Source: Spirochaetales bacterium (GTDB lineage Bacteria; Spirochaetota; Spirochaetia; Treponematales; Treponemataceae). From it: a stretch of DNA of 64,000 nucleotides. The position numbers and the translations under genes are program-made. The notes under the pieces are model-generated. The model was given only the letters and a program-made list of their open reading frames with translations. It ran no database searches and was not told the DNA's origin. The stretch covers positions 1 through 64,000 of the forward strand of contig JAUNCR010000001.1 in assembly GCA_030526505.1 (NCBI GenBank). The letters run 5' to 3'. How positions within the stretch are numbered: position 1 is the stretch's first letter; each line of letters opens with the position of its first letter. Below are positions 33,776 to 41,791 of this stretch, piece after piece.

Positions 33776-35170
33776 ATGAATGAAGTTTTAATCCACGAAA
33801 AGGCGGACAGAATCCGCGATGTAATCCGCTACATAAAGAAGTTCAAGAATGCTGTTGTTGTAGTCTATCTTGACGACAGGCTTCTTGACAGCCCGAATTT
33901 TTCAAGCCATATCCGCGACCTCTGCCTCATCCACGAAGCGGGGCTAAAAGTCATTCTTGTTCCTGGAGCCGCAAAGAGAATCAACGAAATTCTTACAGAG
34001 GCAAATATTAAATGGACCTTCCACGACAACTGCCGCATCACTCCACCAGAAGCAATGCCCCTGATCAAGATGGCAGCCTTCGATGTTTCAAACCAGATCA
34101 TGACTTCCTTTGCCGGAGAAAAAGTTACGTCTATAATCGGCAACTGGGTTCGTGCAAGAAGCAAGGGAGTCATCGACGGTTTTGATTACGGCACCAGCGG
34201 AGAAATTGACAAGCTTCAGATTGATTCCATAAAGACAATCCTCGACAACGGATTCATCCCGATCTTCCCTTGCATCGGTTGGAGCGCTGCAGGAAAACCC
34301 TACAACATTTCTTCCGTACAGCTGAGCCAGCAGATTGCAATCCACCTGAAGGCGGACAAGCTTTTCTACATGGTGTCGGGGGCAGAGATCTCTGCAGACA
34401 ACTTTAAAATACCAGAAAATATTGGAACTTCAGCAGAAAGCACTGTTCCTGCAATGAACCTTGAGGAAGTAGATCAGTTCATTGAAACAAACAAAGTTTT
34501 GGTAAATTCCGAGGGAATTCAGGGAAATTCTACCGAACCTTTGGTAGTTCCAAGCGAAAATAAGGCTGTTTCATGTGAAACAATCTTTACTTTGCTTAAA
34601 CTTGCAAAGACAGCCTGCAACGAAGGAGTTGATCGAGTGCACATCATAAACGGTTCCATAGACGGAACTGTTCCATGTGAAATCTTCAGCGACCTTGGTT
34701 CCGGCACAATGATTTACACAAATAACTACGGAAAGATAAGGGCAATGACCAGGGAAGACATTTCCGAAGTCATTACACTCATGCAGCCGTTTGTAAACCA
34801 GGGAATCCTCCTGCAGAGAACAAAGGAACAGCTGGACAACCAATACCAGAACTACATCGTTTATGAACTGGACGGAGCAATCCGTGCCTGCTCTGCCCTT
34901 ATTCCATACCCGGACGGACAGATGGAAATTGCCGCCGTTGCAGTGGACAAAACCTGCTCCAACATCGGCATTGGACCAAAGATGATAAAGTTTCTCGTGA
35001 AACAGGCAAAGGAAAAGAAAGCTTCCGGATTATTCCTACTGACAACACAAACTTCGGACTGGTTTGAAAACCTTGGATTTACACCATCGGAAGTTTCATC
35101 CCTTCCACAGCAAAGAAAAGAAAAATGGTCCCCTGAAAGAGGATCCAAAGTATTGAGATACAAAATCTAA
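33776..35170 (+). CDS. argA: Amino-acid N-acetyltransferase (N-acetylglutamate synthase)
   Basis: The 464-residue protein joins an amino-acid-kinase-like domain (about 1-300; VVVVYLDDRLLDSP and GLKVILVPGAAKRINE) to a C-terminal GNAT domain (about 320-464; IGIGPKMIKFLVKQAKEKKASGLFLLTT). This is the ArgA layout and size. It makes N-acetylglutamate from glutamate and acetyl-CoA, starting arginine synthesis; arginine usually inhibits through the kinase-like domain. A parS-like site is embedded in the coding sequence at 34567-34582. A -10-like GATACT lies 8 nt before the ATG. A hairpin terminator follows. No other arg gene is in the window. Confidence 0.93.
   Translation: MNEVLIHEKADRIRDVIRYIKKFKNAVVVVYLDDRLLDSPNFSSHIRDLCLIHEAGLKVILVPGAAKRINEILTEANIKWTFHDNCRITPPEAMPLIKMAAFDVSNQIMTSFAGEKVTSIIGNWVRARSKGVIDGFDYGTSGEIDKLQIDSIKTILDNGFIPIFPCIGWSAAGKPYNISSVQLSQQIAIHLKADKLFYMVSGAEISADNFKIPENIGTSAESTVPAMNLEEVDQFIETNKVLVNSEGIQGNSTEPLVVPSENKAVSCETIFTLLKLAKTACNEGVDRVHIINGSIDGTVPCEIFSDLGSGTMIYTNNYGKIRAMTREDISEVITLMQPFVNQGILLQRTKEQLDNQYQNYIVYELDGAIRACSALIPYPDGQMEIAAVAVDKTCSNIGIGPKMIKFLVKQAKEKKASGLFLLTTQTSDWFENLGFTPSEVSSLPQQRKEKWSPERGSKVLRYKI
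34567..34582. other. parS-like site 1 (inside argA)
   Basis: TGTTTCATGTGAAACA, the reverse-orientation form of the other copies, falls within argA codons AVSCET. It differs from the classic parS consensus only in the centre. Confidence 0.65.
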
Positions 35171-35191
35171 AGAAAACTTCCTGTACGATTG

Positions 35192-35219
35192 GCCCGGCGG
35201 TAAAAACCGGGCTTTTTTT
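35192..35219 (+). terminator. Intrinsic terminator after argA
   Basis: A GCCCGG/CCGGGC stem with a 9-nt loop is followed by seven T residues, 22 nt after the argA stop. Confidence 0.88.
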
Positions 35220-35298
35220 ATGTCCGGCCGCCCTACCCTACTTATCAATTGAAACAAAACGGGAAACACCCCTAGAAACCAAAGTCCAAAACAAGAAA

Positions 35299-35314
35299 TG
35301 TTTCACATGAAACA
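35299..35314. other. parS-like site 2
   Basis: TGTTTCACATGAAACA, flanked by A and T to make 18 bp identical with sites 3 and 5. Confidence 0.75.
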
Positions 35315-35650
35315 TTTATAAAAGTTTTTCCGCTGTTTCAAAACGAGAAAACTGCCCATACTTCATAAATACAAAAAACACAGGGAAAAATATCCAACAA
35401 AATTAAAACTACAGCCATATTCACTCCCGGAACCATCATAAACTATTGATTTAACCCCACCTCACTCCAATCCAAACGAAAATCCATAGGAAAACCTTCA
35501 GCCCCCCCCAAAAAACAAAACGACACCACTATGAAATTTGACAAAACAAATAAAGCATCCCAGCAAAAAATATAAAGCAGCCCTAAAGAACGAAACTTAC
35601 ACCTCAGGAAAACACCCCAACAGAACTCATCTTAAAACCGGGAGATAAAA

Positions 35651-35666
35651 TGTTTCACATGAAACA
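35651..35666. other. parS-like site 3
   Basis: TGTTTCACATGAAACA, same orientation and flanks as site 2. Confidence 0.75.
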
Positions 35667-35991
35667 TTTGGAAACAAACACGCCACATCCACAGAAAGTT
35701 CTGCCAAGTCGAGCAAGCGAGACGATGCGCCCATACACACCTGATATGGATTATGTCGAAAACAAACGCAATCCAATGCGGTAATTTTGACAGGTGTCCG
35801 GAAGTTACATTGCCATTTTAACCACCGCACAGTGTAAAAAACACTACTTCAAGACAGAGGTTGAAATAACTAAATCCGTTCCACCACGAACCCGCGCAAT
35901 AAAATCCCACTGATCTCTAAAAAAAATTATGACCACTCATAATGCACAAGGACGAGACTTAAAAAACACCACCGCTAGAAGCACACAAAAA

Positions 35992-36007
35992 TGTTTCATG
36001 TGAAACA
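35992..36007. other. parS-like site 4
   Basis: TGTTTCATGTGAAACA, the opposite orientation to sites 2, 3, 5 and 6. Confidence 0.75.
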
Positions 36008-36065
36008 CTAAATTAGCAACACTTTCTACGGACATATCCATAAACATAACTTCAGAAACGGAAAA

Positions 36066-36081
36066 TGTTTCACATGAAACA
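36066..36081. other. parS-like site 5
   Basis: TGTTTCACATGAAACA, only 58 bp from site 4 and with the same 18-bp context as sites 2 and 3. Confidence 0.75.
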
Positions 36082-36370
36082 TTAAGGTGACTGTAAACAA
36101 TCAGGGGAAAACCAGCACAATGAGAAGCGGCAAAACGGTAGTAAAAAGCAAGACTGAAGTTCACCTGACGGCAATTATAAAACCGGGCAAAAACAAGCAA
36201 AAATATACTCCCAAATGCCACAACAATGGTGAATGTCTTCGAAAATGTGGAAAACTAGGTGAAAAATGTGACGAAAATTAAAGCACTACACGTGCAAGTC
36301 TATATATTATATAGATTTAGATACACCACACTTGAAATTCTACAGTGTGGATAAGTGGTGTAGAATTCCG

Positions 36371-36386
36371 TGTTTCACATGAAACA
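36371..36386. other. parS-like site 6
   Basis: TGTTTCACATGAAACA, 17 bp to the right of a perfect DnaA-box sequence (TGTGGATAA at 36346-36354). Confidence 0.75.
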
Positions 36387-36511
36387 AATTCACTATTCAT
36401 AAATTTAGAAAATTTATATATGGAATTCCAATCATTCCACAAATTTGAAAGAGTCCGCATTTTGATTTCGATAAGCACAATCGGCGCAGCAATAATATTT
36501 CCCTACATAAA

Positions 36512-36539
36512 AAAAAGCCGGCAGAAAATTCCGCCAGCT
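36512..36539 (-). terminator. Intrinsic terminator after HAD gene
   Basis: On the minus strand AGCTGGCGGAA pairs with TTCTGCCGGCT, and a run of T follows, 20 nt beyond the stop codon. Confidence 0.85.
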
Positions 36540-36559
36540 TTGCAAGAAAATAAACCTTC

Positions 36560-37207
36560 CTAAAAATTATCAATGACACCTTTAAGGGAATCAAAAATAT
36601 GATCCGTAATTTTTTCCGTCTCTTCATTTGGCCCTACCCTATCAGGAACCATGACGGTAACAAGGCCTGCTCCCTTTCCGCTCTTAAGTCCGTTGGGACT
36701 GTCTTCTACGGCCACGCATTCTGACGGCAGGAGAGAAAGATTTTTTACAGCCGTTGCATAGATTTCAGGATCGGGCTTGCTGTTTGTAACCATGTCACCG
36801 CAAACCACAGTCTCAAAAAAATCATAAAGACCCGCAGTTTTCAATTCCCTTTCAACAACCACCTGCCTTGTGGAAGACGCAAGGGCCAGCCTGTATCCTT
36901 TTTCCTTAAGGTAAGCAATACATTCCTTTGCATAGGGTTTTGTCGAAATGCCTTCTTCCGATTCGATTTTCTTAAAATACTCTGAAGTGGATTTCATAAA
37001 CGAATCAACATCAAAATCTGAACCTAACTCCCTAAGGATGATTTCCCTGCTGGTCTTTTTGTTTGTTCCGCGGCAAAGGGAGATGATCCTCATGGCATTC
37101 TTTGGATTCACTCCAAAATCCTTTGCGGCAAGTTCCCAAGTCCTGTCGCAAACCGATTCCGTATCCAGAAGCACACCGTCCATATCAAAAACAAAACCTT
37201 TAATCAT
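36560..37207 (-). CDS. HAD-superfamily hydrolase (beta-phosphoglucomutase-like)
   Basis: The 215-residue protein has all HAD motifs: FDMDGVLLDTE with nucleophile Asp and acid/base Asp (motif I), LALASSTRQ (II), SKPDPEIY with Lys (III) and CVAVEDSPNGLKSG (IV). A helical cap lies between motifs I and II (subfamily IA). It should be a phosphatase or phosphosugar mutase acting on a small phosphorylated sugar. The ATG at 37207 is preferred, since MIKGFVFDMDGV is the usual family start; TATTGT lies 6 nt before it. Confidence 0.9.
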   Translation of the reverse strand: MIKGFVFDMDGVLLDTESVCDRTWELAAKDFGVNPKNAMRIISLCRGTNKKTSREIILRELGSDFDVDSFMKSTSEYFKKIESEEGISTKPYAKECIAYLKEKGYRLALASSTRQVVVERELKTAGLYDFFETVVCGDMVTNSKPDPEIYATAVKNLSLLPSECVAVEDSPNGLKSGKGAGLVTVMVPDRVGPNEETEKITDHIFDSLKGVIDNF

Positions 37208-37376
37208 GCAAAGACAATACAGCATTGCAGGAAAATAAACCACCATAGAAATAAAAAAACATCTAGCAAAAACATCCGGACTCTTCGACTGCGCTCAGAG
37301 ATCCTGTCCCCTACCCTATCCAAACGCCGCGCATCCTCTCCAAAAATTTCATAATGCCAATAAACCTTAAGAACAT

Positions 37377-37556
37377 AAAAAAATTGACGGAGTAAAGGTT
37401 CTCAGGCGAAAGCATTTGTCCACAACAATCATAACCCGAATAACTTTCGCCCAAAGAATTGCAAGGCAATTCTTTCAAGCGCAATTAAAAATACTTGCAG
37501 CCGAAGGGCGCATCGGAGCAGGCTTGACCTGGTTCTTTGCGCAAGTCAATTTTTTT
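37377..37556. repeat. 180-nt multi-hairpin intergenic element
   Basis: Perfect 12-bp outer arms (AAAAAAATTGAC at 37377-37388, GTCAATTTTTTT at 37545-37556) enclose several helices: GGCGAAAG/CTTTCGCC (37405-37412, 37444-37451), a perfect 10-bp hairpin AAAGAATTGC/GCAATTCTTT (37453-37475) and GCGCAA/TTGCGC (37479-37484, 37537-37542). It may be a structured RNA or a mobile non-autonomous element. No gene is inside. Confidence 0.6.
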
Positions 37557-37573
37557 ATATTTTTTCCTGTGTA

Positions 37574-37602
37574 TTGACATTATAAATTAACAATGTTAAG
37601 TT
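37574..37602 (+). promoter_or_regulatory. Promoter of the TetR-led operon
   Basis: A perfect -35 TTGACA (37574-37579) is 17 bp from TAAGTT (37597-37602). The ATG lies 9 nt downstream, so the leader is very short or absent. The -10 lies inside the candidate operator. Confidence 0.55.
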
Positions 37603-37612
37603 AACCTTGTTA
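37588..37612. promoter_or_regulatory. Candidate TetR-family operator
   Basis: A 25-bp palindrome has arms TAACAATGTTAA and TTAACCTTGTTA around a central G; only one base pair per arm and the centre break symmetry. It covers the -10 and the first base of the start codon, so a bound dimer would block transcription. Confidence 0.65.
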
Positions 37613-38205
37613 TGAGATTACCAAACAAAGAACTTGAAAACCAAATCCTCCTTGCAGCAATAGACCTACTTACGGAAAAGGAGCCTTCGGAAATCGGAAT
37701 GCGTGACGTGGCAAAAAAATGTAATGTCAGCGCAACATCAATCTACAACTACTACAAGGACAAGAATGAACTTTTCATGAAGATATCCCTTTCCTGCCTT
37801 TTGGAACTTACGGAAAGAATGCGGGATGCACTGAAGAACATTGAAGACCCAGTTGAAAAAATCAGGGTTTCTTTAAAAGTCTACAGAGACTGGTGCTTTG
37901 AAAAACCTAAGGTCGCCGTTCTTGTATTTTCAAAACTGGAAGAGAACATTGGCAACGAAGACATAATGAATTTCTACATCTGCAATAAGCTTGGAGAAAA
38001 CCTTCTTGCCGAATGCAAGGAAAGAAACCTTTACAGAGGATCCGACATCAAGCTCGATACCGGGATAATAATTTCAGGTATGTGGGGCTGCATAGAATCT
38101 GTCATAACAAAAAGAGCGGACCCAATATTCTGGAGCGAGGGAAAATCCTTTACTGACAGATTCATAGAAATTGCCATAACTTCCCTCATAGGAGAACAAT
38201 CATGA
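37612..38205 (+). CDS. TetR/AcrR-family transcriptional regulator
   Basis: The 197-residue regulator has an N-terminal TetR helix-turn-helix (about 8-55; IGMRDVAKKCNVSATSIYNYYKDKNELF) and an all-helical ligand-binding domain with a C-terminal region like TetR_C. It probably represses its own operon through the 25-bp palindrome over its start. The stop overlaps the start of the iron-sulfur flavoprotein gene by 4 bp, and two exported-protein genes follow. The inducer is unknown. Confidence 0.93.
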   Translation: MRLPNKELENQILLAAIDLLTEKEPSEIGMRDVAKKCNVSATSIYNYYKDKNELFMKISLSCLLELTERMRDALKNIEDPVEKIRVSLKVYRDWCFEKPKVAVLVFSKLEENIGNEDIMNFYICNKLGENLLAECKERNLYRGSDIKLDTGIIISGMWGCIESVITKRADPIFWSEGKSFTDRFIEIAITSLIGEQS

Positions 38206-38768
38206 AAGTACTTGCTCTTAACGGAAGTCCAAGGAAAAACGGAACAGTTGAAAGAATATTGAGAAAAATTACAGACGGAACAGACTGTGATTTCGTAGAC
38301 GTCCATCAACTGAATTTCAAAGACTGCTGCGGCTGCATGGCATGCAGATCAAAAGGAAACTGCATCCTTGAAAAGGACGACGCACACATCATTGCAGAAA
38401 AAATAAGGGAAGCTGATATTGTAGTAATAGGATCGCCTTGCTATTGGGCAAACATGAGCGGAAAACTGAAAATGCTTTTTGACAGAATGGTCTATACAAT
38501 GATGGCGGAAAGCAAAAGCGGAATTCCTGTTCCCCTGAACAAAGGTAAAAAAAGCATCATAGCAACGGCGTGCACAACCCCCTACCCTTTCAACCTTCTG
38601 GCAAAACAAAGTTCAGGTGTCATAAGGGAAATAAAGGAAATCACAAAATATTCGGGTTTCCGTTGCATCGGTGTAATTCAGAAAGAAGGAACAAAAAAAT
38701 CAAAAGAACTAACAAAAAGAGAACTTGCAAAATGCAGGAAACTTAACAAGAAAATAACTGAAAATTGA
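38202..38768 (+). CDS. Iron-sulfur flavoprotein-like NAD(P)H/FMN oxidoreductase
   Basis: The 188-residue protein has the flavodoxin-like FMN fold (MKVLALNGSPRKNGTVERIL; VVIGSPCYWANMSGKLKMLFDRM) and a compact CX2CX2CX5C motif (CCGCMACRSKGNC counted from its first Cys), suggesting a 4Fe-4S cluster as in archaeal-type iron-sulfur flavoproteins. It is coupled to the TetR gene by ATGA and so is probably induced by the TetR ligand. It is related to but distinct from the protein at 33.1 kb. Confidence 0.87.
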   Translation: MKVLALNGSPRKNGTVERILRKITDGTDCDFVDVHQLNFKDCCGCMACRSKGNCILEKDDAHIIAEKIREADIVVIGSPCYWANMSGKLKMLFDRMVYTMMAESKSGIPVPLNKGKKSIIATACTTPYPFNLLAKQSSGVIREIKEITKYSGFRCIGVIQKEGTKKSKELTKRELAKCRKLNKKITEN

Positions 38769-38781
38769 GAGGTATTTTATC

Positions 38782-39366
38782 ATGAAGAAAAACATTGCAT
38801 ATTTAATTTTGGTTTCATTGGTTTCGGTTTCAATCTTTGCCGAAAAAATCACTGTTGCGGTAAATCCGGGAGAAGCTTTTAAAAACAGGGCCCCACAGAT
38901 TGCCGTCTGGGTTGAAGATTCCGACGGAACATATGTGGACACCCTTTTTGTAACAAAGAAAGCTTCCGAAAACAAATGGATTTTTTCACCAAAGGAAGGA
39001 CGTCCTGAATCCCTGCCTGACTGGTACAAGGCAAAGGGTCAGAACCCTGCTGAAAAAATTTCCAGTGAAAAAATCGATGCAACAACCAGTGCGACTCCCA
39101 AAAATGGAATTGTCACAAGCAAAGAGGTAAACCTTGAAAAAGGAAAAACTTATGTTTTCAAATGCCAGGCAAACCAGAGTTTTGACTACAACGATTTCTA
39201 CACAAAAAAGAATTCTGGCGTAGACGGACAGCCTGCGGTTCTGTATATCGGAGAAATGATTCCGGACGGAACAGAAAAAGAAATAAGACTTGAACTTTCA
39301 GAAAAAAAGGAGCACATAACAACTGCAGACAAAATTCTTGAAAGCATTTATGTTGTTATAAGATAG
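38782..39366 (+). CDS. Exported DUF2271-like protein
   Basis: The 194-residue protein begins with a signal peptide (MKKNIAYLILVSLVSVSIFA). The phrases APQIAVWVEDSDGTYVDTLFVTKKA and SLPDWYKAKGQ, followed by DATTSATPKNG, resemble DUF2271 periplasmic proteins. Those are often found beside flavin-linked redox proteins, as here after an iron-sulfur flavoprotein. The function is unknown. It is 13 nt after the flavoprotein gene, in the same operon, with a GAGG ribosome-binding site. Confidence 0.65.
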   Translation: MKKNIAYLILVSLVSVSIFAEKITVAVNPGEAFKNRAPQIAVWVEDSDGTYVDTLFVTKKASENKWIFSPKEGRPESLPDWYKAKGQNPAEKISSEKIDATTSATPKNGIVTSKEVNLEKGKTYVFKCQANQSFDYNDFYTKKNSGVDGQPAVLYIGEMIPDGTEKEIRLELSEKKEHITTADKILESIYVVIR

Positions 39367-39376
39367 GATCAAACAG

Positions 39377-40354
39377 ATGAAGAAGTTAAAAATACTTGCA
39401 GCAACAATATTGTTTTTGTTTTCCACAACATCAGCCTTTGCTTTAGGAAATCCTGAAAACTGGACTTTTTACATTGATACGGACTTTGCCTATTACCCTG
39501 AATCAAAGGAAATGGTGAATAAAAACAAAACTCATTTTACACCTCTTACAGGTATCTACAGCGGAGTGGAAGCCCGTGTCACGGGAAATGCAGAATATAA
39601 AATTCCAACTCCCTTAGGAGACCATTGGCTTTTGAACGGAGCAAATGTGGTCTTGGGATCAGCCCTAGAAATTTCTCCCGTTTCAATAAAACCTGAAGCA
39701 AGGATAAAATTTTCTCCAGTTCCATTCCTTGTTTTCAGTGCAGGCGCCCAGGCCGGTACAGGATGGAATCTTTTGGGAATACAGGGAATGTCTGTCTATA
39801 AGAATTCTTCTCCAGAAAACTATACGGACTCAACGCCATTTGCTTCCTGGTTCTTGAAATGGTGGGCTCAGGGAACTTTCCAGTTTGATACAGGAGCAGT
39901 CATTCCTGGTGACTGGACCCATGTGGTAATGCTTTACAGCTACCAGGTCTACTATGAAAAAATTACTTCCGCAGAAAACCAGCAGACCTGGAACTGGCAG
40001 TGTACTGGAGACCGTGTCAATGGTCTTAAATTCTACCAGAATGCTATCATCGCCTATGAAATGCCTTTGGTTCTTCATCGCGCAGGACTTATGGCAGAAG
40101 CTGACGGTTACTATAAAAGTTCAGACTATAGGAATTCAAAATTCAAAGGCGACTTCATTACCTACAGCATAAACCCTTTGTTTCAGTTCAAGCTTAGCGA
40201 ACATACCACCCTTACAACATTGCTGACTTTTTCTACACGAAGATCCTATGAGTCCTTGATGGACAATGATGTTCCCTACGCCGAATACGGAAACTACACA
40301 AGCAGGGAATGGTATTTCAAAAGAATTGTACTGAGCTGGAATTATACTTTCTAA
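39377..40354 (+). CDS. Exported outer-membrane barrel-like protein
   Basis: The 325-residue protein has a signal peptide (MKKLKILAATILFLFSTTSAFA). The rest is rich in Tyr, Trp, Phe and Asn with alternating patterns and ends in FKRIVLSWNYTF, where a terminal aromatic residue preceded by alternating hydrophobics fits the barrel closing signal. No family is recognised. It is the last gene of the TetR-led operon (10 nt gap), so a link to the redox proteins at the envelope is possible. Confidence 0.7.
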   Translation: MKKLKILAATILFLFSTTSAFALGNPENWTFYIDTDFAYYPESKEMVNKNKTHFTPLTGIYSGVEARVTGNAEYKIPTPLGDHWLLNGANVVLGSALEISPVSIKPEARIKFSPVPFLVFSAGAQAGTGWNLLGIQGMSVYKNSSPENYTDSTPFASWFLKWWAQGTFQFDTGAVIPGDWTHVVMLYSYQVYYEKITSAENQQTWNWQCTGDRVNGLKFYQNAIIAYEMPLVLHRAGLMAEADGYYKSSDYRNSKFKGDFITYSINPLFQFKLSEHTTLTTLLTFSTRRSYESLMDNDVPYAEYGNYTSREWYFKRIVLSWNYTF

Positions 40355-40360
40355 AAAATC

Positions 40361-40390
40361 AGGGCTGCCCAGATTGAACAGCCCTTTTTC
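40361..40390. terminator. Bidirectional terminator
   Basis: AGGGCTG and CAGCCCT pair around an 11-nt loop, with T-rich sequence to the right and A-rich sequence to the left. It lies between convergent genes. Confidence 0.8.
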
Positions 40391-40403
40391 ATCAGTTCAA
40401 AAA

Positions 40404-40829
40404 TTAAAGGTCAATGTATTCCTTTGGCTTGAAGTTGTCGGCCATAGACCAAGTGTGAGCCTTGCCGTTCTTCAACCTGAAAATCTTAAGGAAGTCTTTT
40501 ACTTCTTCCTTTGTCTTTCCCCACTGCTTTATGAATGCACGGGAAGGATGATTGTAAATCTCTTCAAAAATTTCGTCGCTTTCATCAAGCTCAAATTTTC
40601 CTTCGACCCGAACCTGTGTTCCCTTGCACTGGAAACAGAGTTCTACATTTGGATTTGCCATAAGCTGCTTGTACAAAGCCTTGAAAGTTCCCGTGTGGAA
40701 AACGATTCCGTCTTCAGCAGCCTTGAACATAAGAATTCCACGGACACGAGGGAATCCATTCTCATCAACTGTGGCTAAATGCATCACAGGATTTTCATTC
40801 ATCATCTTGAACAATTCTTCCTTTGTCAT
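40404..40829 (-). CDS. Pyridoxamine 5'-phosphate oxidase-family protein
   Basis: The 141-residue protein has the split-barrel FMN fold of PNPOx-like proteins (MHLATVDENGFPRVRGILMFKAAEDGIVFHTG at about 16-47; VELCFQCKGTQVRVEGKFEL). It is too short and lacks the C-terminal motif of true PdxH, so vitamin B6 oxidation is unlikely. FMN- or F420-linked reductase or haem-binding roles are alternatives. A strong AGGAGG ribosome-binding site precedes the ATG. Confidence 0.85.
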   Translation of the reverse strand: MTKEELFKMMNENPVMHLATVDENGFPRVRGILMFKAAEDGIVFHTGTFKALYKQLMANPNVELCFQCKGTQVRVEGKFELDESDEIFEEIYNHPSRAFIKQWGKTKEEVKDFLKIFRLKNGKAHTWSMADNFKPKEYIDL

Positions 40830-40913
40830 AAAGGGCCTCCTGAATATAAGTTTTTATGACTACATAATACTCATATTCGTAGCCATGACTTTCAAAAATC
40901 GCTCAAGAATTTG

Positions 40914-41783
40914 CTATTTTAGATACTTTTCCCTGTAATCACTTGGACTCATGTCATAGGATTTTCTGAAGGCGGCGGAAAAATGTGAAAGGGATGAAAA
41001 ACCGCATTGCACGGCAATTTCCGAAACTGAAAAATCATTCCTTCTAAGGAGTTTTATAGCTTTGTTAAGGCGGACTCCTGTAAGGTAATTTTTTGGTGAA
41101 GTTCCAACTTCCTTTGTAAAAAGCCTGTTGAAATTTGAAACGGACATGTTTGCATTCATTGCAAGATTTGAAACCGTAAGGTCTTCACCGCAATGAAGTT
41201 CAATATAGGTCTGGACCCTACCTATCCTTTCGTTGGTGGAAACAGAGCGCATGTCATAGTTTTCACCGAGAAGACTGCGGATAATCCAATGGGTCAAAAG
41301 TTTTGTCTGGCATTCAAGGGTGATTTCAGCATTCATCATGTTCTTTGAAGATTCAAAGGCAAAAAGATGAAGCATTTTCAAAATGTCGTGGCAAACCAGA
41401 AACTGATCCCCCTTGAAAACCTTTTTGTCCTTGCTGTACAGGGAATACTGACTTTCAAAATATTCCCTGTCTATCATGATGGTATAGTAATTTGGAAATT
41501 CAACACCCTTGTCTTCATGGGGAATATTCGGAGATAGAATCGAAGCAAGGTAATAGTTCTTCTTCAATTCTATTTTTGGAGGATTCAGAAAATCGTCGGT
41601 GCCGAATTCAATTATTATCATGTAGGACGGATGAACATGGTTTTCCTTTATGGCGAATTCACAGAATCCCGCAGACTGAATGAAAAGCGCAAATTTGTCA
41701 TAGACATAGCAGTCTACATTTTTAAGGTTACTTTCAGTTATGGATTCACCTACAAGGCTTTTTATCCTTTCCATATTTTCCAT
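40914..41783 (-). CDS. AraC-family transcriptional regulator
   Basis: The 289-residue protein has a beta-rich N-terminal sensor (about 1-175) and a C-terminal double helix-turn-helix (about 190-289) with DLTVSNLAMNANMSVSNFNRLF and the AraC signature SVSEIAVQCGFSSLSHFSAAFRK. It lies 8 nt after an EamA transporter gene and is probably cotranscribed with it. The ligand is unknown. A second Met at codon 4 has a better-placed GG-rich upstream sequence. Confidence 0.92.
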   Translation of the reverse strand: MENMERIKSLVGESITESNLKNVDCYVYDKFALFIQSAGFCEFAIKENHVHPSYMIIIEFGTDDFLNPPKIELKKNYYLASILSPNIPHEDKGVEFPNYYTIMIDREYFESQYSLYSKDKKVFKGDQFLVCHDILKMLHLFAFESSKNMMNAEITLECQTKLLTHWIIRSLLGENYDMRSVSTNERIGRVQTYIELHCGEDLTVSNLAMNANMSVSNFNRLFTKEVGTSPKNYLTGVRLNKAIKLLRRNDFSVSEIAVQCGFSSLSHFSAAFRKSYDMSPSDYREKYLK

Positions 41784-41791
41784 ACACTACC

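Larger units (their letters stand above)
35171..36559. other. 1.4 kb noncoding tract with parS-like cluster
   Basis: Between argA and the HAD gene no convincing coding frame is seen. The plus strand is visibly rich in A and C over much of the tract. It holds the argA terminator, five of six parS-like sites, two DnaA-box-like sequences (36246-36254 and 36346-36354), an 8-bp inverted repeat TACACCAC/GTGGTGTA around the second box, a decayed remnant of the long hairpin repeat (36010-36032), and the HAD gene terminator. This is the largest noncoding tract in the window. Confidence 0.8.
37208..37611. other. Intergenic region with structured element and TetR promoter
   Basis: The left part (37208-37376) holds a repeat-like CTCTTCGACTGCGCTCAGAG at about 37280-37300 and AT-rich DNA without coding sense. 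The middle holds a complex inverted-repeat element (37377-37556). The right end holds the TetR promoter and operator. Confidence 0.7.

Noticed and set aside
34669-34684. TGTTCCATGTGAAATC, a near match to the parS-like site in argA
   Set aside because: It has three mismatches to the 16-mer found in all six other copies; it may be chance or a decayed site.
35627-36281. Short open frames in the noncoding tract (67, 94 and 64 codons)
   Set aside because: They run across parS-like sites, lack ribosome-binding sites and have low-complexity translations.
37377-37556. Integron attC site
   Set aside because: The arms lack the core GTTRRRY/RYYYAAC sites, and no integrase or cassette array is nearby.
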